From positions 1 to 64,000 of the forward strand of contig DAOTTJ010000219.1 in assembly GCA_034437695.1 (NCBI GenBank): DNA of 64,000 nucleotides, given 5' to 3'. The stretch comes from Paraktedonobacter sp034437695 (lineage in GTDB: Bacteria > Chloroflexota > Ktedonobacteria > Ktedonobacterales > Ktedonobacteraceae). Positions 9,113 through 17,773 of the stretch are shown in pieces. Each line of letters starts with the position of its first letter. Position 1 is the first letter of the stretch. Below the pieces are notes generated by a model. That model saw only the letters and a list, made by a program, of their open reading frames with translations. It was not told the origin of the DNA and made no database searches. A program made the translations under genes and the position numbers.

Positions 9113-9209
9113 TTGTTTTTCCTCCAGAGATGATCGAGCGACCGAGATGTTCGCTGGTCCGCACCTACATGAACGCGGAAGGGGTGCGAGCGCTCCCCTT
9201 CCTTGCGTC

Positions 9210-10196
9210 CTAGCGAGTGGCGGTGAGCTGAAAGGGCGTGCCGGCGTGGTGCGCGAGCGCCCAGTCGTAAGCCCAGCGCAGCAGGGCGGCATCCCAGGAG
9301 TACGAGCCGCGTTGCTCGTACAGCACGATGTCCTGCTCAGATTGACGGGCAGACGAGGTGCCGCGCATCACCTCGACAAGCGTGGCGGCAATCGTCGCGG
9401 GATCGCGTCCACCCGCAGTAGCCATGACCGGACGCGGGTCCCACCCCGAAGGGCGGATCGCGGGTCCCTCAAGCGCGGGTACTACCACGCGCACGGGCAG
9501 ATCGCGCGGCAGACCCTGACCGGTGATGCTGACAACCAGCGCCCCCGGCTTGATCCAGGCCGTCTCGACCAGCGGACCGCGTCCATTGGCGGTGAGACAG
9601 ACGATGTCGGCCCCCGAGGTCGCGCTCTGGGCGCTTTCGACCGGCTCGATGTGCAGACCCGTCTGCGCGGCCATCGCTTGCGCGTACTGGACGCGGTGCT
9701 CGCGGGTCGGACTGAAGACGCGCACCGTTTCAAGCGCGGGCAGAGCGCTGCGCATGGCCCGCAGATGGTGCTGCGCCTGGACACCACTGCCCAGCATCGC
9801 CAGCGTCGTTGCGCCAGGTCGCGCCAGATAGGCGGCCGCCAGTCCAACCGGCGCAGAGGTGCGCAAAGGACTGAGGTCGTCGGTGGCCATCAACGCCTGG
9901 AGCTGACCATCGTGATTATCGATCAAGAGCGCGAAATGTCCGTCCTGCGCGGGCTGGATATCGCCGCCCGAAACGGGAAAGACGCGGATCGAAGTACCAG
10001 CGTTGGGAGTCGCCAGAGCATTGATATTAAAGCGCCTTCTTTCTTCGCCCAATGGAAACGCCAGCCACGATAGATAGCCCAGATTGCTCGTCTCCTGCGC
10101 TAAGAGCGCCTCACGAATGACCTGAAAAAGCGCGTTAAAAAAGTCCGGTCCTTCGACCAGGGGCCGAAAATCAGCCTGAGTGAGAAGTAGCGGCAC
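9210..10196 (-). CDS. Ornithine cyclodeaminase / mu-crystallin family protein
   Basis: 328 residues. The Rossmann motif LAMLGSGVQAQHHLRAM, the following FSPTREHR and the DIVCLTANGRGPLV segment are typical of the ornithine cyclodeaminase/mu-crystallin family, NAD(P)-dependent enzymes that act on amino or imino acids (ornithine to proline, ketimine reduction, or diaminopropionate formation in SbnB-like members). It stands at the end of the leftward arm of PKS locus A, after a 116-bp gap, so it may supply an amino acid building block, but this is inference. The GTG at 10196 is chosen because GGAGGG lies about ten bases upstream; an ATG at 10220 lies before that ribosome site. Confidence 0.82.
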   Translation of the reverse strand: MPLLLTQADFRPLVEGPDFFNALFQVIREALLAQETSNLGYLSWLAFPLGEERRRFNINALATPNAGTSIRVFPVSGGDIQPAQDGHFALLIDNHDGQLQALMATDDLSPLRTSAPVGLAAAYLARPGATTLAMLGSGVQAQHHLRAMRSALPALETVRVFSPTREHRVQYAQAMAAQTGLHIEPVESAQSATSGADIVCLTANGRGPLVETAWIKPGALVVSITGQGLPRDLPVRVVVPALEGPAIRPSGWDPRPVMATAGGRDPATIAATLVEVMRGTSSARQSEQDIVLYEQRGSYSWDAALLRWAYDWALAHHAGTPFQLTATR

Positions 10197-10312
10197 GTTT
10201 GGTTCTCCCTCCTGTAGCATAGAGCGCTACACACAGATAGATAGGCTCCCAGGCAGCGAGCTACCTGTGAGCGTTGGGGCAATGCCGGACGCAACGCTCC
10301 GAGTCGACGCGC

Positions 10313-10771
10313 TCAGCCGGGGAAGATCACGGGCAGCAACAGGGCGATAAGACCGATAAAAGCCAGCACTGTGCGAAAGAGATGACCAGCCACCCACTGC
10401 GCCCGGATCTCCGGCAGGGCCTCAAGCTGTGTATCGGGCTGCCAGGTGCGGATGCGCCGGTTGATCGGACCGTGGACGAGGATCGAGGTGAGAGCCACAC
10501 CCAGGATACACACGACCCCCACCAGGCGCACGACAACCTGCCAGGCCGGCTGGGCAAACCAGAGTTCGCCCAGGGCCAATAGCGCAGTCGAAAAGGTGAG
10601 TATAGGCATATAGGGATCGCTATAGCGGTCCAATACATGATGAAATTCGGCGTAGCGACCCGTGCTGAGGGCCGTAAAGGTGGGAGCAACCGCCATGTTG
10701 ACGAAAAACAGTCCTCCCACCAGCAGGCTGAGCGTAATGGAATTCACCAGGATCAATGCATGGAAGATCAC
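10313..10771 (-). CDS. DUF1772 (anthrone-oxygenase-like) membrane protein
   Basis: 152 residues with four predicted hydrophobic helices (about 5-28, 55-75, 80-102 and 130-150). A GGLFFVNMAVAPTF segment and HGPINRRIRTW match the DUF1772 family, whose members include cofactor-free anthrone oxygenases from polyketide clusters. It most likely oxidises a ring of the locus A product at the membrane. The GTG start at 10771 overlaps the TGA of the upstream cyclase gene (GTGA), with GAGG seven bases before it, so the two are translationally coupled. Confidence 0.78.
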   Translation of the reverse strand: MIFHALILVNSITLSLLVGGLFFVNMAVAPTFTALSTGRYAEFHHVLDRYSDPYMPILTFSTALLALGELWFAQPAWQVVVRLVGVVCILGVALTSILVHGPINRRIRTWQPDTQLEALPEIRAQWVAGHLFRTVLAFIGLIALLLPVIFPG

Positions 10772-11559
10772 GCCGTTACCTCGCTTCTCCACTCATAGAT
10801 CTGTTTGCCGCTAGGGGGCAGATCGGGATAGACCAGCGAGACGTACTGGTCAAGCTCGGCTTTGACTTCCTGGAAAAGTGGATGCCTGGCGTATTCTTTG
10901 AGCACGGTCGGCAGAGAGGCGCGACCTTCGACAAAATGCACATAGAGGTCGCCCTGAACCCAGACGTGGCGCGATTTGACACCGATCAGATGCGGCAGCT
11001 CGCCCGCGTCAGAACGCTCAAAGGCCTCGATAATCTTCTCCTCGCTGCCGGGAGTATGCTGACCAATGATCACGCCGCGATACATTGCCTCTTCCGCTTC
11101 GGCACACGTGCCGCAGAGGGCCTCGACGCGCTCTTTAATCACCGCCTGCTGAATGCGCGTCTGCGTGTTAAGGTGCTGTGTGGCCTGGGCATCGCTGAAA
11201 GGAGCGCCCGGCTTCATAGAAAATTCCTGCTCCCAGATCATGACCGTGTCTTTCTCGCCGAGACTGTCGTACCACCAGCGCAGAGCCATATGCTTGAATG
11301 GTCCAGACTCAGGATTGCGCTCCGAGCGCGTGGACTTGCGTGCGGCGTCGGTCCAGCGTGTGGCGACCCAGCTCCATTGCGTGCCGCTTTCGTCGGGGTT
11401 CGTCGTCAGACGGAAGGTGACGCTGTCCTCTGTCTCTTCAAGCACTTCACTGCTGGCATACTCTGTGAACAGCTCGGGCCACGTCCTGACATTATTGGTC
11501 AACTTGAACACGTCTTCGATCGGCGCATGAATACGTACTGCGTTACGGATATATCCCAT
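10768..11559 (-). CDS. Polyketide aromatase/cyclase (SRPBCC) fused to a TcmI-type cyclase
   Basis: 263 residues. Residues 1-150 are a START/SRPBCC aromatase/cyclase domain like the first half of TcmN: NAVRIHAPIEDVFKLTNNVRTW at the start and an MIWEQEFSMKP strand. Residues about 158-255 match the TcmI-like polyketide cyclase family (YRGVIIGQHTPGSEEKI, QGDLYVHFVEG). TcmN sets first-ring cyclisation of a poly-beta-ketone and TcmI closes the last ring, so one polypeptide may carry both an early and a late ring closure. It follows the ACP gene by 12 bp and is coupled to the DUF1772 gene. Confidence 0.85.
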   Translation of the reverse strand: MGYIRNAVRIHAPIEDVFKLTNNVRTWPELFTEYASSEVLEETEDSVTFRLTTNPDESGTQWSWVATRWTDAARKSTRSERNPESGPFKHMALRWWYDSLGEKDTVMIWEQEFSMKPGAPFSDAQATQHLNTQTRIQQAVIKERVEALCGTCAEAEEAMYRGVIIGQHTPGSEEKIIEAFERSDAGELPHLIGVKSRHVWVQGDLYVHFVEGRASLPTVLKEYARHPLFQEVKAELDQYVSLVYPDLPPSGKQIYEWRSEVTA

Positions 11560-11571
11560 ATGCCTGCCCTC

Positions 11572-11814
11572 CTAAGCTTGAATTGAATTGACAAACGCAA
11601 CCAGTTCTTGAACGTTCTTGGTAGAAAAAGCCTCAGTCTGGGGAATAACAATGCCAAATTGATGTTCCAGACTTGTACAAACTTCCGTCAACCCCAACGA
11701 CTCAACACCCAATTCCTCCCAGGAGGCGGCGTCGATGTCGGGGGTATTCAACGGTACCCCCACCTTTAAATGTAAGGTGTGAAGCAGAAGTTGCACATCG
11801 CAGCGCTGTGCCAT
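11572..11814 (-). CDS. Acyl carrier protein of PKS locus A
   Basis: 80 residues with the phosphopantetheine motif LGVESLGL, whose serine would carry the prosthetic arm. The usual DSL is ESL here, an accepted variation. It is the first gene of the leftward arm and faces the KS-alpha/KS-beta genes across a shared intergenic region, so it is the likely carrier for the minimal PKS. The ATG at 11814 is preferred to a GTG at 11823 because AGGAG lies ten bases before it. Confidence 0.85.
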   Translation of the reverse strand: MAQRCDVQLLLHTLHLKVGVPLNTPDIDAASWEELGVESLGLTEVCTSLEHQFGIVIPQTEAFSTKNVQELVAFVNSIQA

Positions 11815-11980
11815 ACCTTTCACTCTCCTTTCTGAGCTTCTGATACTGCCTCGATAGTAGAAAGGCCAGGTTACTGTGGTCTTACCTCAAGGCTAATTGT
11901 CGGGCAAATTAAAAACCTACAGTATGGAAAAAGAGCAAAATTTCGTTGCTGAGTAAAGCTGTTATTGAGGAGAAAGCGAC
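11815..11980. promoter_or_regulatory. Divergent intergenic control region of PKS locus A
   Basis: This 166-bp AT-richer stretch separates the two divergent arms and must hold promoters for both. A GAGGAG ribosome site precedes the KS-alpha ATG and AGGAG precedes the ACP start on the other strand. No convincing -35/-10 pair could be fixed by eye. Confidence 0.45.
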
Positions 11981-13237
11981 ATGGCGCGTGTCATGATCAC
12001 AGGTATCGGAGTCGTAGCTCCCGGTGGTATTGGGAGAGAGGCTTTCTGGAAAACGCTCGTCACAGGGAAATCAACCGCCAACCTGGTTGCCTTTGCGATG
12101 CGCGAGCAGTTCCGTTCACAGGTAGTCTCCGCCATTAACGACTGGGACCCGGTACACCTGGGTTTAAGTGAAGATGATCTGGCCAGAACAAGCCGCCACA
12201 CCCAGTTCGGCCTGGTCGCCGCAGACGAAGCACTGGCGGATAGTGGCCTCGACCTGGCACACCTGGATTTGACGCGGACCGGCGTGGCCGCGGGTACGGC
12301 GATCGGTTCGACCATTCGCCTTGAACACGAATATGCGGTTGTAAGCAAACAATCAACCGAATTTACTGTCGATCCCAATTTGGCCTCACCTTTCCTCTAT
12401 CACGCCATGTCTCCCACCAGTCTAAGCGCGGAAGTCGCGGCGAGGTACGCGGTTCAGGGTCCGGTCGTGACGGTTTCAACTGGCTGCACAGCCGGCATCG
12501 ACGCGATCGCCCACGCGTTTGAGTGGGTGCGCGATGGCGACGCCGACGTGGTCATCACCGGAGCCTCGGAGGCCGGCATCTGTCCAGTCAATATCGCGTC
12601 CTTCGATGCGATTAAAGGCACGACGGCCCGCAATGGCCAGCCGCAAGCCGCGTCCCGACCCTTCGACCAGGGCCGCGATGGCTTTGTGCTGGGCGAGGGC
12701 AGCGCGTTCCTGGTACTCGAAACGCTTGAACACGCACTGCAACGCCACGCACCCGTGATCTACGGCGAGATCAAGGGCTACGGCAGCGCACTCAACGCCT
12801 ACCATATGACCGGGCTGCAACGCGATGGACTCGATATGGTCCAGGCCATCGAGACCGCTCTGCATATGGCAGAACTGGCACCCGGCGATATTCAATACAT
12901 CAATGCGCATGGATCTTCCACTCGCCAGAACGATATTCACGAGACTAACGCCTTCAAGACGGTCTGGGAGGAGCAGGCGTACAAGATCCCGATCAGTTCG
13001 ATCAAATCGATGATTGGCCACTCGTTGGGCGCAATTGGCGCGATTGAAACGGCGGCGTGTGCGCTCATTCTGCAACGCGGTGTCATTCCTCCGACTATCA
13101 ACTATCAGACCCCCGATCCAGATTGCGATCTCGATTATGTGCCAAATGCAGCCAGGGAACAGACTGTTACGAACATTGTCTCGACTGCCAGCGGCTTTGG
13201 TGGGTTCCAATCTGCGCTTGTGCTTTCGAATTTTTAA
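11981..13237 (+). CDS. Type II PKS ketosynthase alpha subunit
   Basis: 418 residues of thiolase fold. The catalytic triad is intact: Cys in VSTGCTAG (about residue 169), His in NAHGSST (about 307) and His in MIGHSLGA (about 347). The C-terminal GFGGFQSALVL closes the active site. With the KS-beta it forms the heterodimer that builds a poly-beta-ketone on the ACP from malonyl units. It heads the rightward operon; the KS-beta starts 17 bp after its stop. Confidence 0.93.
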   Translation: MARVMITGIGVVAPGGIGREAFWKTLVTGKSTANLVAFAMREQFRSQVVSAINDWDPVHLGLSEDDLARTSRHTQFGLVAADEALADSGLDLAHLDLTRTGVAAGTAIGSTIRLEHEYAVVSKQSTEFTVDPNLASPFLYHAMSPTSLSAEVAARYAVQGPVVTVSTGCTAGIDAIAHAFEWVRDGDADVVITGASEAGICPVNIASFDAIKGTTARNGQPQAASRPFDQGRDGFVLGEGSAFLVLETLEHALQRHAPVIYGEIKGYGSALNAYHMTGLQRDGLDMVQAIETALHMAELAPGDIQYINAHGSSTRQNDIHETNAFKTVWEEQAYKIPISSIKSMIGHSLGAIGAIETAACALILQRGVIPPTINYQTPDPDCDLDYVPNAAREQTVTNIVSTASGFGGFQSALVLSNF

Positions 13238-13254
13238 GAAGAGGTGTGAGACAT

Positions 13255-14487
13255 ATGCCAGAAAACGCTGTTATCACGGGCATTGGAGTTGTGACACCTG
13301 CTGGGATCGGCGTGACCGACTTCTGGGCAGGGATGCTCAGTGGCCGATCATTTATTGCGCCGATTACCAGGTTCGACGCGTCGCAGTTCGCCAGTACGGT
13401 GGCCGGGAGCATTGAGAACTTTGAGCCAACGGCTTTTCTGGACCCACGGGTGGTGATCCAGACCGACCGCTGGACGCAGTTTGACCTAGTGTGCGCCAGG
13501 CAGGCGATTGCTGACGCCAATCTCCAGATCCGCGACGAGCTTCCGACGCGCGTCGGGGCGGTCTTCGCGGCTGGCACGGGTGGCAACACCTACGGCCAGC
13601 AACAACTGCACATCTGCGGCTCGCAGGGTCCCAAACACGTCAGCGTCTACCTCTCGATCGCGTGGTTCTACGCCGCGAGCATCGGGCAGGTCTCGATAAG
13701 CAACAAGATCCGCGGCTATGGACGCAATATCTGCGCGGAAGCTGCCGGTGGTCCAATCGCGCTGGGACACGCCGCGAAGATCATCGCGCAGCAGATGTGC
13801 GACGTGGTGATGGTCGGCGGCTGCGAGGCTCCGCTGACGCCCTATACCTTTGCCTCACACCAGGCGTCAGGGCTGCTCTCGACGGAGAGCGGCGCGTTTC
13901 CCTATCGACCCTTTGGCGCGACGCGTTCGGGACCGATCGCGGGCGAAGGCGGCGCGGGCTTCAGCGTGGAGAGCCGCTCACACGCCGACGAGCGCGAGGC
14001 GCACATTTACGCGGAGATCGCCGGCTGGGGCCAGTCGTTCGACGGGACGCTGACGCGCGAGCCAGCCGCCGATGGAGTAGCCTATGCGCGAGCCATCAGC
14101 CAGGCCATCCAGATGGCACAGATCAGGCCCGAGCAGATCGACTGGATTATCTGCGACGGTCTGGGAACGCAGAGCGGAGATATTTCAGAGGTGAAAGCTC
14201 TGCAAAGCGTCTTTGGCGACGCGCTCGCCGATATTCCGGCCTCTGCCCCCAAAGCAGCTATCGGGCGACTGTTTAACGGCGGCTCAACGGTCGATGTCGC
14301 GTGCGCATTGCTCGGCATGCAGGCCAACACCGTGCTCCCTACCGCTGGACTCGACCAGCGCGATCCAGCCTGCCTGCTCACCTCGATGCCCGAGCAGGCT
14401 ATCTCCAGAGAGCTGCGCTACGTCCTGGTCGGGGCGCGTGGCTTCGGTGGCTTTAACTCGGCTATCGTGCTGAAACGTCCCGCCTAA
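13255..14487 (+). CDS. Type II PKS ketosynthase beta subunit (chain length factor) with Ala at the usual Gln
   Basis: 410 residues. It keeps the KS fold (VITGIGVVTPAG at the start, GARGFGGFNSAIVL at the end) but lacks the catalytic cysteine and both histidines: NICAEAAGG stands where KS-alpha has STGCTAG, and CDGLGTQ where it has NAHGSST. Known chain length factors have TEQAGG, in which Gln supports malonyl decarboxylation. Here that position (residue 163) is Ala. The ATG at 13255 is chosen because the protein aligns from there; the upstream extension of 66 codons overlaps KS-alpha and does not align. Confidence 0.9.
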   Translation: MPENAVITGIGVVTPAGIGVTDFWAGMLSGRSFIAPITRFDASQFASTVAGSIENFEPTAFLDPRVVIQTDRWTQFDLVCARQAIADANLQIRDELPTRVGAVFAAGTGGNTYGQQQLHICGSQGPKHVSVYLSIAWFYAASIGQVSISNKIRGYGRNICAEAAGGPIALGHAAKIIAQQMCDVVMVGGCEAPLTPYTFASHQASGLLSTESGAFPYRPFGATRSGPIAGEGGAGFSVESRSHADEREAHIYAEIAGWGQSFDGTLTREPAADGVAYARAISQAIQMAQIRPEQIDWIICDGLGTQSGDISEVKALQSVFGDALADIPASAPKAAIGRLFNGGSTVDVACALLGMQANTVLPTAGLDQRDPACLLTSMPEQAISRELRYVLVGARGFGGFNSAIVLKRPA

Positions 14488-14532
14488 GCAAACAACCAAT
14501 TTTTCAAACGAGCAAGCTGAAAGGAGCTTACA

Positions 14533-14925
14533 GTGGTAGCAACTATTCAACGTTCAGAGGTTACCCCCTTAAACCAGGATCGCGGCGGTCGACTGCATAT
14601 TCTACTGAGCACCAAAAGCACCGGCAATACGGCGGGCTTCCTGGGGACGCTGGCCCTGGACCCCGGCGAGGTGTTTTTAAAGCACTACCATCCCTATAGC
14701 GAGGAATGTTTCTACGTCATGCAGGGCGAGCTGACTATCGAGAACGACGAAACGGTGACAGTGGCCAGTGCTGGAACGGCGGTCTTCATCCCTAAGATGG
14801 AGCCACACCGTCTGCGCAACGCGGGAGCGATCGAGACCATCGTGGTCTTTTTCTGCTCGCCGCTGGCCCCTTCGCCCACTGAGGGTCATGTCATGCTTGA
14901 AGAGAAGGCCTCGGTCAGCGTCTAG
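14533..14925 (+). CDS. Cupin-domain protein (TcmJ-like)
   Basis: 130 residues, a single beta-barrel cupin. Motif 1 is seen as HYHPYSEECFYVMQGEL (two His, one Glu) and motif 2 as PKMEPHRLRN, giving a full metal site. Small cupins such as TcmJ occur in type II PKS clusters and help cyclisation or oxidation of the nascent chain. The start is a GTG at 14533 with AAAGGAG upstream. It sits 45 bp after KS-beta, in the same operon. Confidence 0.82.
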   Translation: MVATIQRSEVTPLNQDRGGRLHILLSTKSTGNTAGFLGTLALDPGEVFLKHYHPYSEECFYVMQGELTIENDETVTVASAGTAVFIPKMEPHRLRNAGAIETIVVFFCSPLAPSPTEGHVMLEEKASVSV

Positions 14926-14961
14926 AGACGAAACGCACTACAGTTGAGAAAGGGAGAGAGT

Positions 14962-15717
14962 ATGAATCTGGATCTAGCGGGCAAACACGCGCTCCTGATT
15001 GGCGGTGGCGACGAGATCGACCAGGCCATCGTGCTGGCCCTGTTGCAACAGGAGGTCAGCGTGGCCTTCGCCTATCCGCGCGAAGATGCAGCGGTGACGG
15101 GTCTGCTTGGACTACTGGCGCGGAGCCAGAACGGAAGCTTCGCCGTGCAGGTCGACGCCAGCGACGTGCAGGCGGTCGAGGCCCTGATCGCACGTGTGGG
15201 TCAGGCATTTGGCAAAGTCGAGATCGTGGTCAACAATGCCTCGGTGATCAGCCACGCGCCGATCCACGAGATGGGGCTGGCCGCCTGGCAGCAGATGCTG
15301 GACACCAACCTGACCAGCGTCTACCTGGTTACTCACGCGGTGCTGCCGCTCTTGCAGGCGGGTAGCTCGATCACCAATGTCTCGGCCTGTCTGGCCGCCG
15401 TAGGCATGCGTGGCAAGGCTCATTATACAGCCGCCAAAGCCGGGGTGATCGGCTTCAGCCGCTCGGTCTGTAAAGAACTGGGCGGTCAGGGCATTCGCGT
15501 CAACGTAGTTGCGCCGGGAGTGATCGGCAGCGGCGAGATGGGCGACCTCTCGCCGGAGCAGCGCGGACGTTATGCCTATCTTTCGGCGCTGGGTCGGTTG
15601 GGCCGCATCGAGGAGGTCGCCAATACCGTCCTCTTCCTGGCCAGCGACCTCGCCAGCTTTATCACGGGCGCAACCATCGCGGTCGATGGCGGCGTGGGCG
15701 GCATTGCCGCGTTCTAG
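14962..15717 (+). CDS. SDR-family ketoreductase of PKS locus A
   Basis: 251 residues. The SDR core is clear: NNAS motif (VVNNASVI), catalytic Ser in NVSACLA, YTAAKAGV with Tyr and Lys, and the C-terminal AVDGGV. The cofactor loop is unusual: IGGGDEIDQA replaces TGGxxGIG, so NADPH binding may differ. It probably reduces one ketone of the polyketide, like ActIII, or a later ring intermediate. The ATG at 14962 follows GGGAGAG; a TTG at 14944 precedes that site. Confidence 0.85.
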   Translation: MNLDLAGKHALLIGGGDEIDQAIVLALLQQEVSVAFAYPREDAAVTGLLGLLARSQNGSFAVQVDASDVQAVEALIARVGQAFGKVEIVVNNASVISHAPIHEMGLAAWQQMLDTNLTSVYLVTHAVLPLLQAGSSITNVSACLAAVGMRGKAHYTAAKAGVIGFSRSVCKELGGQGIRVNVVAPGVIGSGEMGDLSPEQRGRYAYLSALGRLGRIEEVANTVLFLASDLASFITGATIAVDGGVGGIAAF

Positions 15718-15839
15718 CAGCGGAGATGCCAGCGGGTGCAGGAGAGCGCATCTCCCTGTGGGTTGCCCGCTCCCACACGTTCTCATTCTTTTTTAGAGGA
15801 GCAAAAGTGGTAAAGAACTACTGCTAGAATTGCTGGTTG

Positions 15840-16050
15840 CCAGGGTTATTCGATGCCTGGCGTGTAGTCCCACCCATAGGCATGAAGGTAGCAGAGAGGT
15901 GTTCCCTGCACTCCTGTTTTGCCTTCGGCAAAACAGGAAAAACAAAGAAAAAGAGGTTATTGGGGACACCCCAAACCCCGGCAAAGGGCTGCGCCCTCTG
16001 TACTCCCGCTTCACTTCATGTCTATAGCCTGGCGTGTAGCCCCACCCGGA
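15840..16050. repeat. Modular intergenic repeat, copy 1
   Basis: No gene lies in 15718-16068. The stretch holds a CCTGTTTTGCC/GGCAAAACAGG hairpin (15913-15937), a TTGGGGACACCCCAA palindrome (15960-15974), the block CCCCGGCAAAGGGCTGCG and a GTGTAG-CCCACCC module at both ends (near 15865 and 16037). The same modules recur at 31190, 37035, 40590 and 53340. It splits the locus A operon between the ketoreductase and ABM genes. Confidence 0.75.
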
Positions 16051-16068
16051 ATAAAGGAGAAGTCAAAC

Positions 16069-16404
16069 ATGGCGACATATGTCCTGGTCTTTGGAAAATT
16101 GCATAACCTGGAAGATAAAGCGGCCTTTGAGGCTTACTTTAAGCAGATAAGTCAGAAAGTCATTGCGAGCACCAGCGGGATTATCCGCGACGAATTAATT
16201 AGTGATAGCAGCGATCCATACGCGTATATCATGCTGAGCGAGTGGGAAAGCAAAGACGCCTGGGCCGCGTGGCAGCGTGCGCCCATTCATGAGGAGCAGG
16301 TTGGCACGATGCGTCTCTACTGGCAGGGTCAGGGCGTAAGGATCTTTAACACAGCGTTCTGTGTTGAGAAGAGCGAGCCTGTTGCGGAGGGTCAGCTCGC
16401 CTGA
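16069..16404 (+). CDS. ABM-domain (antibiotic biosynthesis monooxygenase) protein 1
   Basis: 111 residues, a ferredoxin-like alpha/beta barrel of the ABM family: the pattern YVLVFGKL..AAFEAYFKQIS, then AYIMLSEWESKDAW. Such dimeric proteins (TcmH, ActVA-Orf6) oxidise anthrones to quinones without cofactors. The ATG at 16069 follows AGGAG by nine bases. It restarts the operon after repeat copy 1; the P450 gene follows. Confidence 0.78.
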   Translation: MATYVLVFGKLHNLEDKAAFEAYFKQISQKVIASTSGIIRDELISDSSDPYAYIMLSEWESKDAWAAWQRAPIHEEQVGTMRLYWQGQGVRIFNTAFCVEKSEPVAEGQLA

Positions 16405-16468
16405 CGGTTTCTGGTCAGCGACGTTTGTCAGTCCGCTTGAGAAAACACTTTTAGAAGGAGGGATGTTC

Positions 16469-17773
16469 ATGTCAGAAGCACTGTCCCAAGATATCGATAA
16501 CCTGCTGCGCCCGGAATTCCTGGCCAACCCATGCCCGGTCTACCACGAATTGCAGACCCACGACCCGGTTCACTGGAACCCGCGCCTGAACGGTTGGATG
16601 GTTTCAAACTACGACGACGTGCGCACGCTCTTACAAGATGGTCGGCTCTCGGCCGCCTCGCCCTTTGGCTATCTGTTTCGTCGCCAGCTAAACGAGGAAG
16701 AACTGGTCGCGGTTGAGGTCATCCGTCCGTACGTGGAGCAATCCTTGCTGAACATGGACCCTCCGCACCAGACGCGTCAGCGGGCGATTTTAAGCAAGGC
16801 CTTTACGACGCGCCGCCTGGAGCTGATGCGCGGGCGAGTACAGGGTTTTGTCGATGAACTGCTGGATAATCTCGTTGCGAACGGCGAGATCGAACTGATG
16901 AACCAGTTTGCCTTTCCGCTGCTCTTCAAAGTAATCTTTGCGCTCCTGGGTATTCCAGAAGAGGCCCACACGCGGGCCAAACAGCTCTTTAACGAGGCCT
17001 CGAGTCTGATCATCAAGGTTAACTCGACGCCCTACCCGACGACCGAGCACCTGTTGCGCTTCGCGGCCAATCTGCTCGAAACCGAAGACCTGATCCGCCC
17101 CTACGTCGAGCAGCGCCGCCTGGAGCCACAGGGCGACCTGATCAGCATCCTGGTTGAGGCCGAGGCCCACGAGGAGTTAAGCGAGAAAGAGATCTTTGTC
17201 TTGTGCTCGCAGTTGGTCTTTGCGGCCCACGAGACGACCGCCAGCTCGATCTGCACGGTGATGCTCTCGCTTCTGCAACAGCCCGAGCAGTTGGAGATCA
17301 TGAAGGCAAAGCCCGAGATCCTCACGACCGCGATCGAGGAGCTGCTGCGCTATAGCGCACCGGGACAGATGCGCCCGCGCATCGCCTACGAAGATATCGA
17401 GATCCGTGGCACCAAAATTCAGCAGGGACAGCGTATCTTTGTCATGCTGGCGGCGGCCAATTTTGACGAAAAACACTTTGCCTGCCCGCACCTGCTCGAC
17501 GTAGAGCGACCAAAGAAAGACCAGATTATGACCTTCGGCCACGGTATCCACTACTGCCTGGGTGGTCCACTGGCCCGCATCGAGCTTCAGGTCATCTTCC
17601 CGACGCTTTTCCGACGCCTGCCTGGTCTGCGCCTGACCTCCGCCGATCCACAGTGGCGGCCAAATTTTCTCCTGCGCGGCCTGGTAGCACTGCCCCTGGC
17701 GTTCGACCCGCCCGCAGTCGCAACGCAGAAAGAAGAGGCCAGCGCCCATGTCGTCGCCAGTCGTACTCATTAA
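16469..17773 (+). CDS. Cytochrome P450
   Basis: 434 residues, a soluble bacterial class P450. The I-helix oxygen-binding motif is AAHETT, the K-helix ExxR is EELLR, and the heme loop FGHGIHYCLGGPLAR carries the cysteine ligand. It most likely hydroxylates or couples the locus A polyketide; no ferredoxin partner is in the window. Two ATGs compete: AAGGAGG lies seven bases before 16469 but only one base before 16463, so 16469 is chosen. Its last 26 bases overlap the next gene. Confidence 0.93.
   Translation: MSEALSQDIDNLLRPEFLANPCPVYHELQTHDPVHWNPRLNGWMVSNYDDVRTLLQDGRLSAASPFGYLFRRQLNEEELVAVEVIRPYVEQSLLNMDPPHQTRQRAILSKAFTTRRLELMRGRVQGFVDELLDNLVANGEIELMNQFAFPLLFKVIFALLGIPEEAHTRAKQLFNEASSLIIKVNSTPYPTTEHLLRFAANLLETEDLIRPYVEQRRLEPQGDLISILVEAEAHEELSEKEIFVLCSQLVFAAHETTASSICTVMLSLLQQPEQLEIMKAKPEILTTAIEELLRYSAPGQMRPRIAYEDIEIRGTKIQQGQRIFVMLAAANFDEKHFACPHLLDVERPKKDQIMTFGHGIHYCLGGPLARIELQVIFPTLFRRLPGLRLTSADPQWRPNFLLRGLVALPLAFDPPAVATQKEEASAHVVASRTH

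Noticed and set aside
9147..10073. 308-codon plus-strand frame
   Set aside because: Antisense of the ornithine cyclodeaminase-family gene; Arg-rich shadow translation.
13662..14276. 204-codon frame inside KS-beta
   Set aside because: Arg-rich shadow of the KS-beta coding strand in another frame.
15840..16050. Riboswitch or leader RNA before the ABM gene
   Set aside because: The same modules occur at unrelated places and in both orientations, so a repeat element explains them better.
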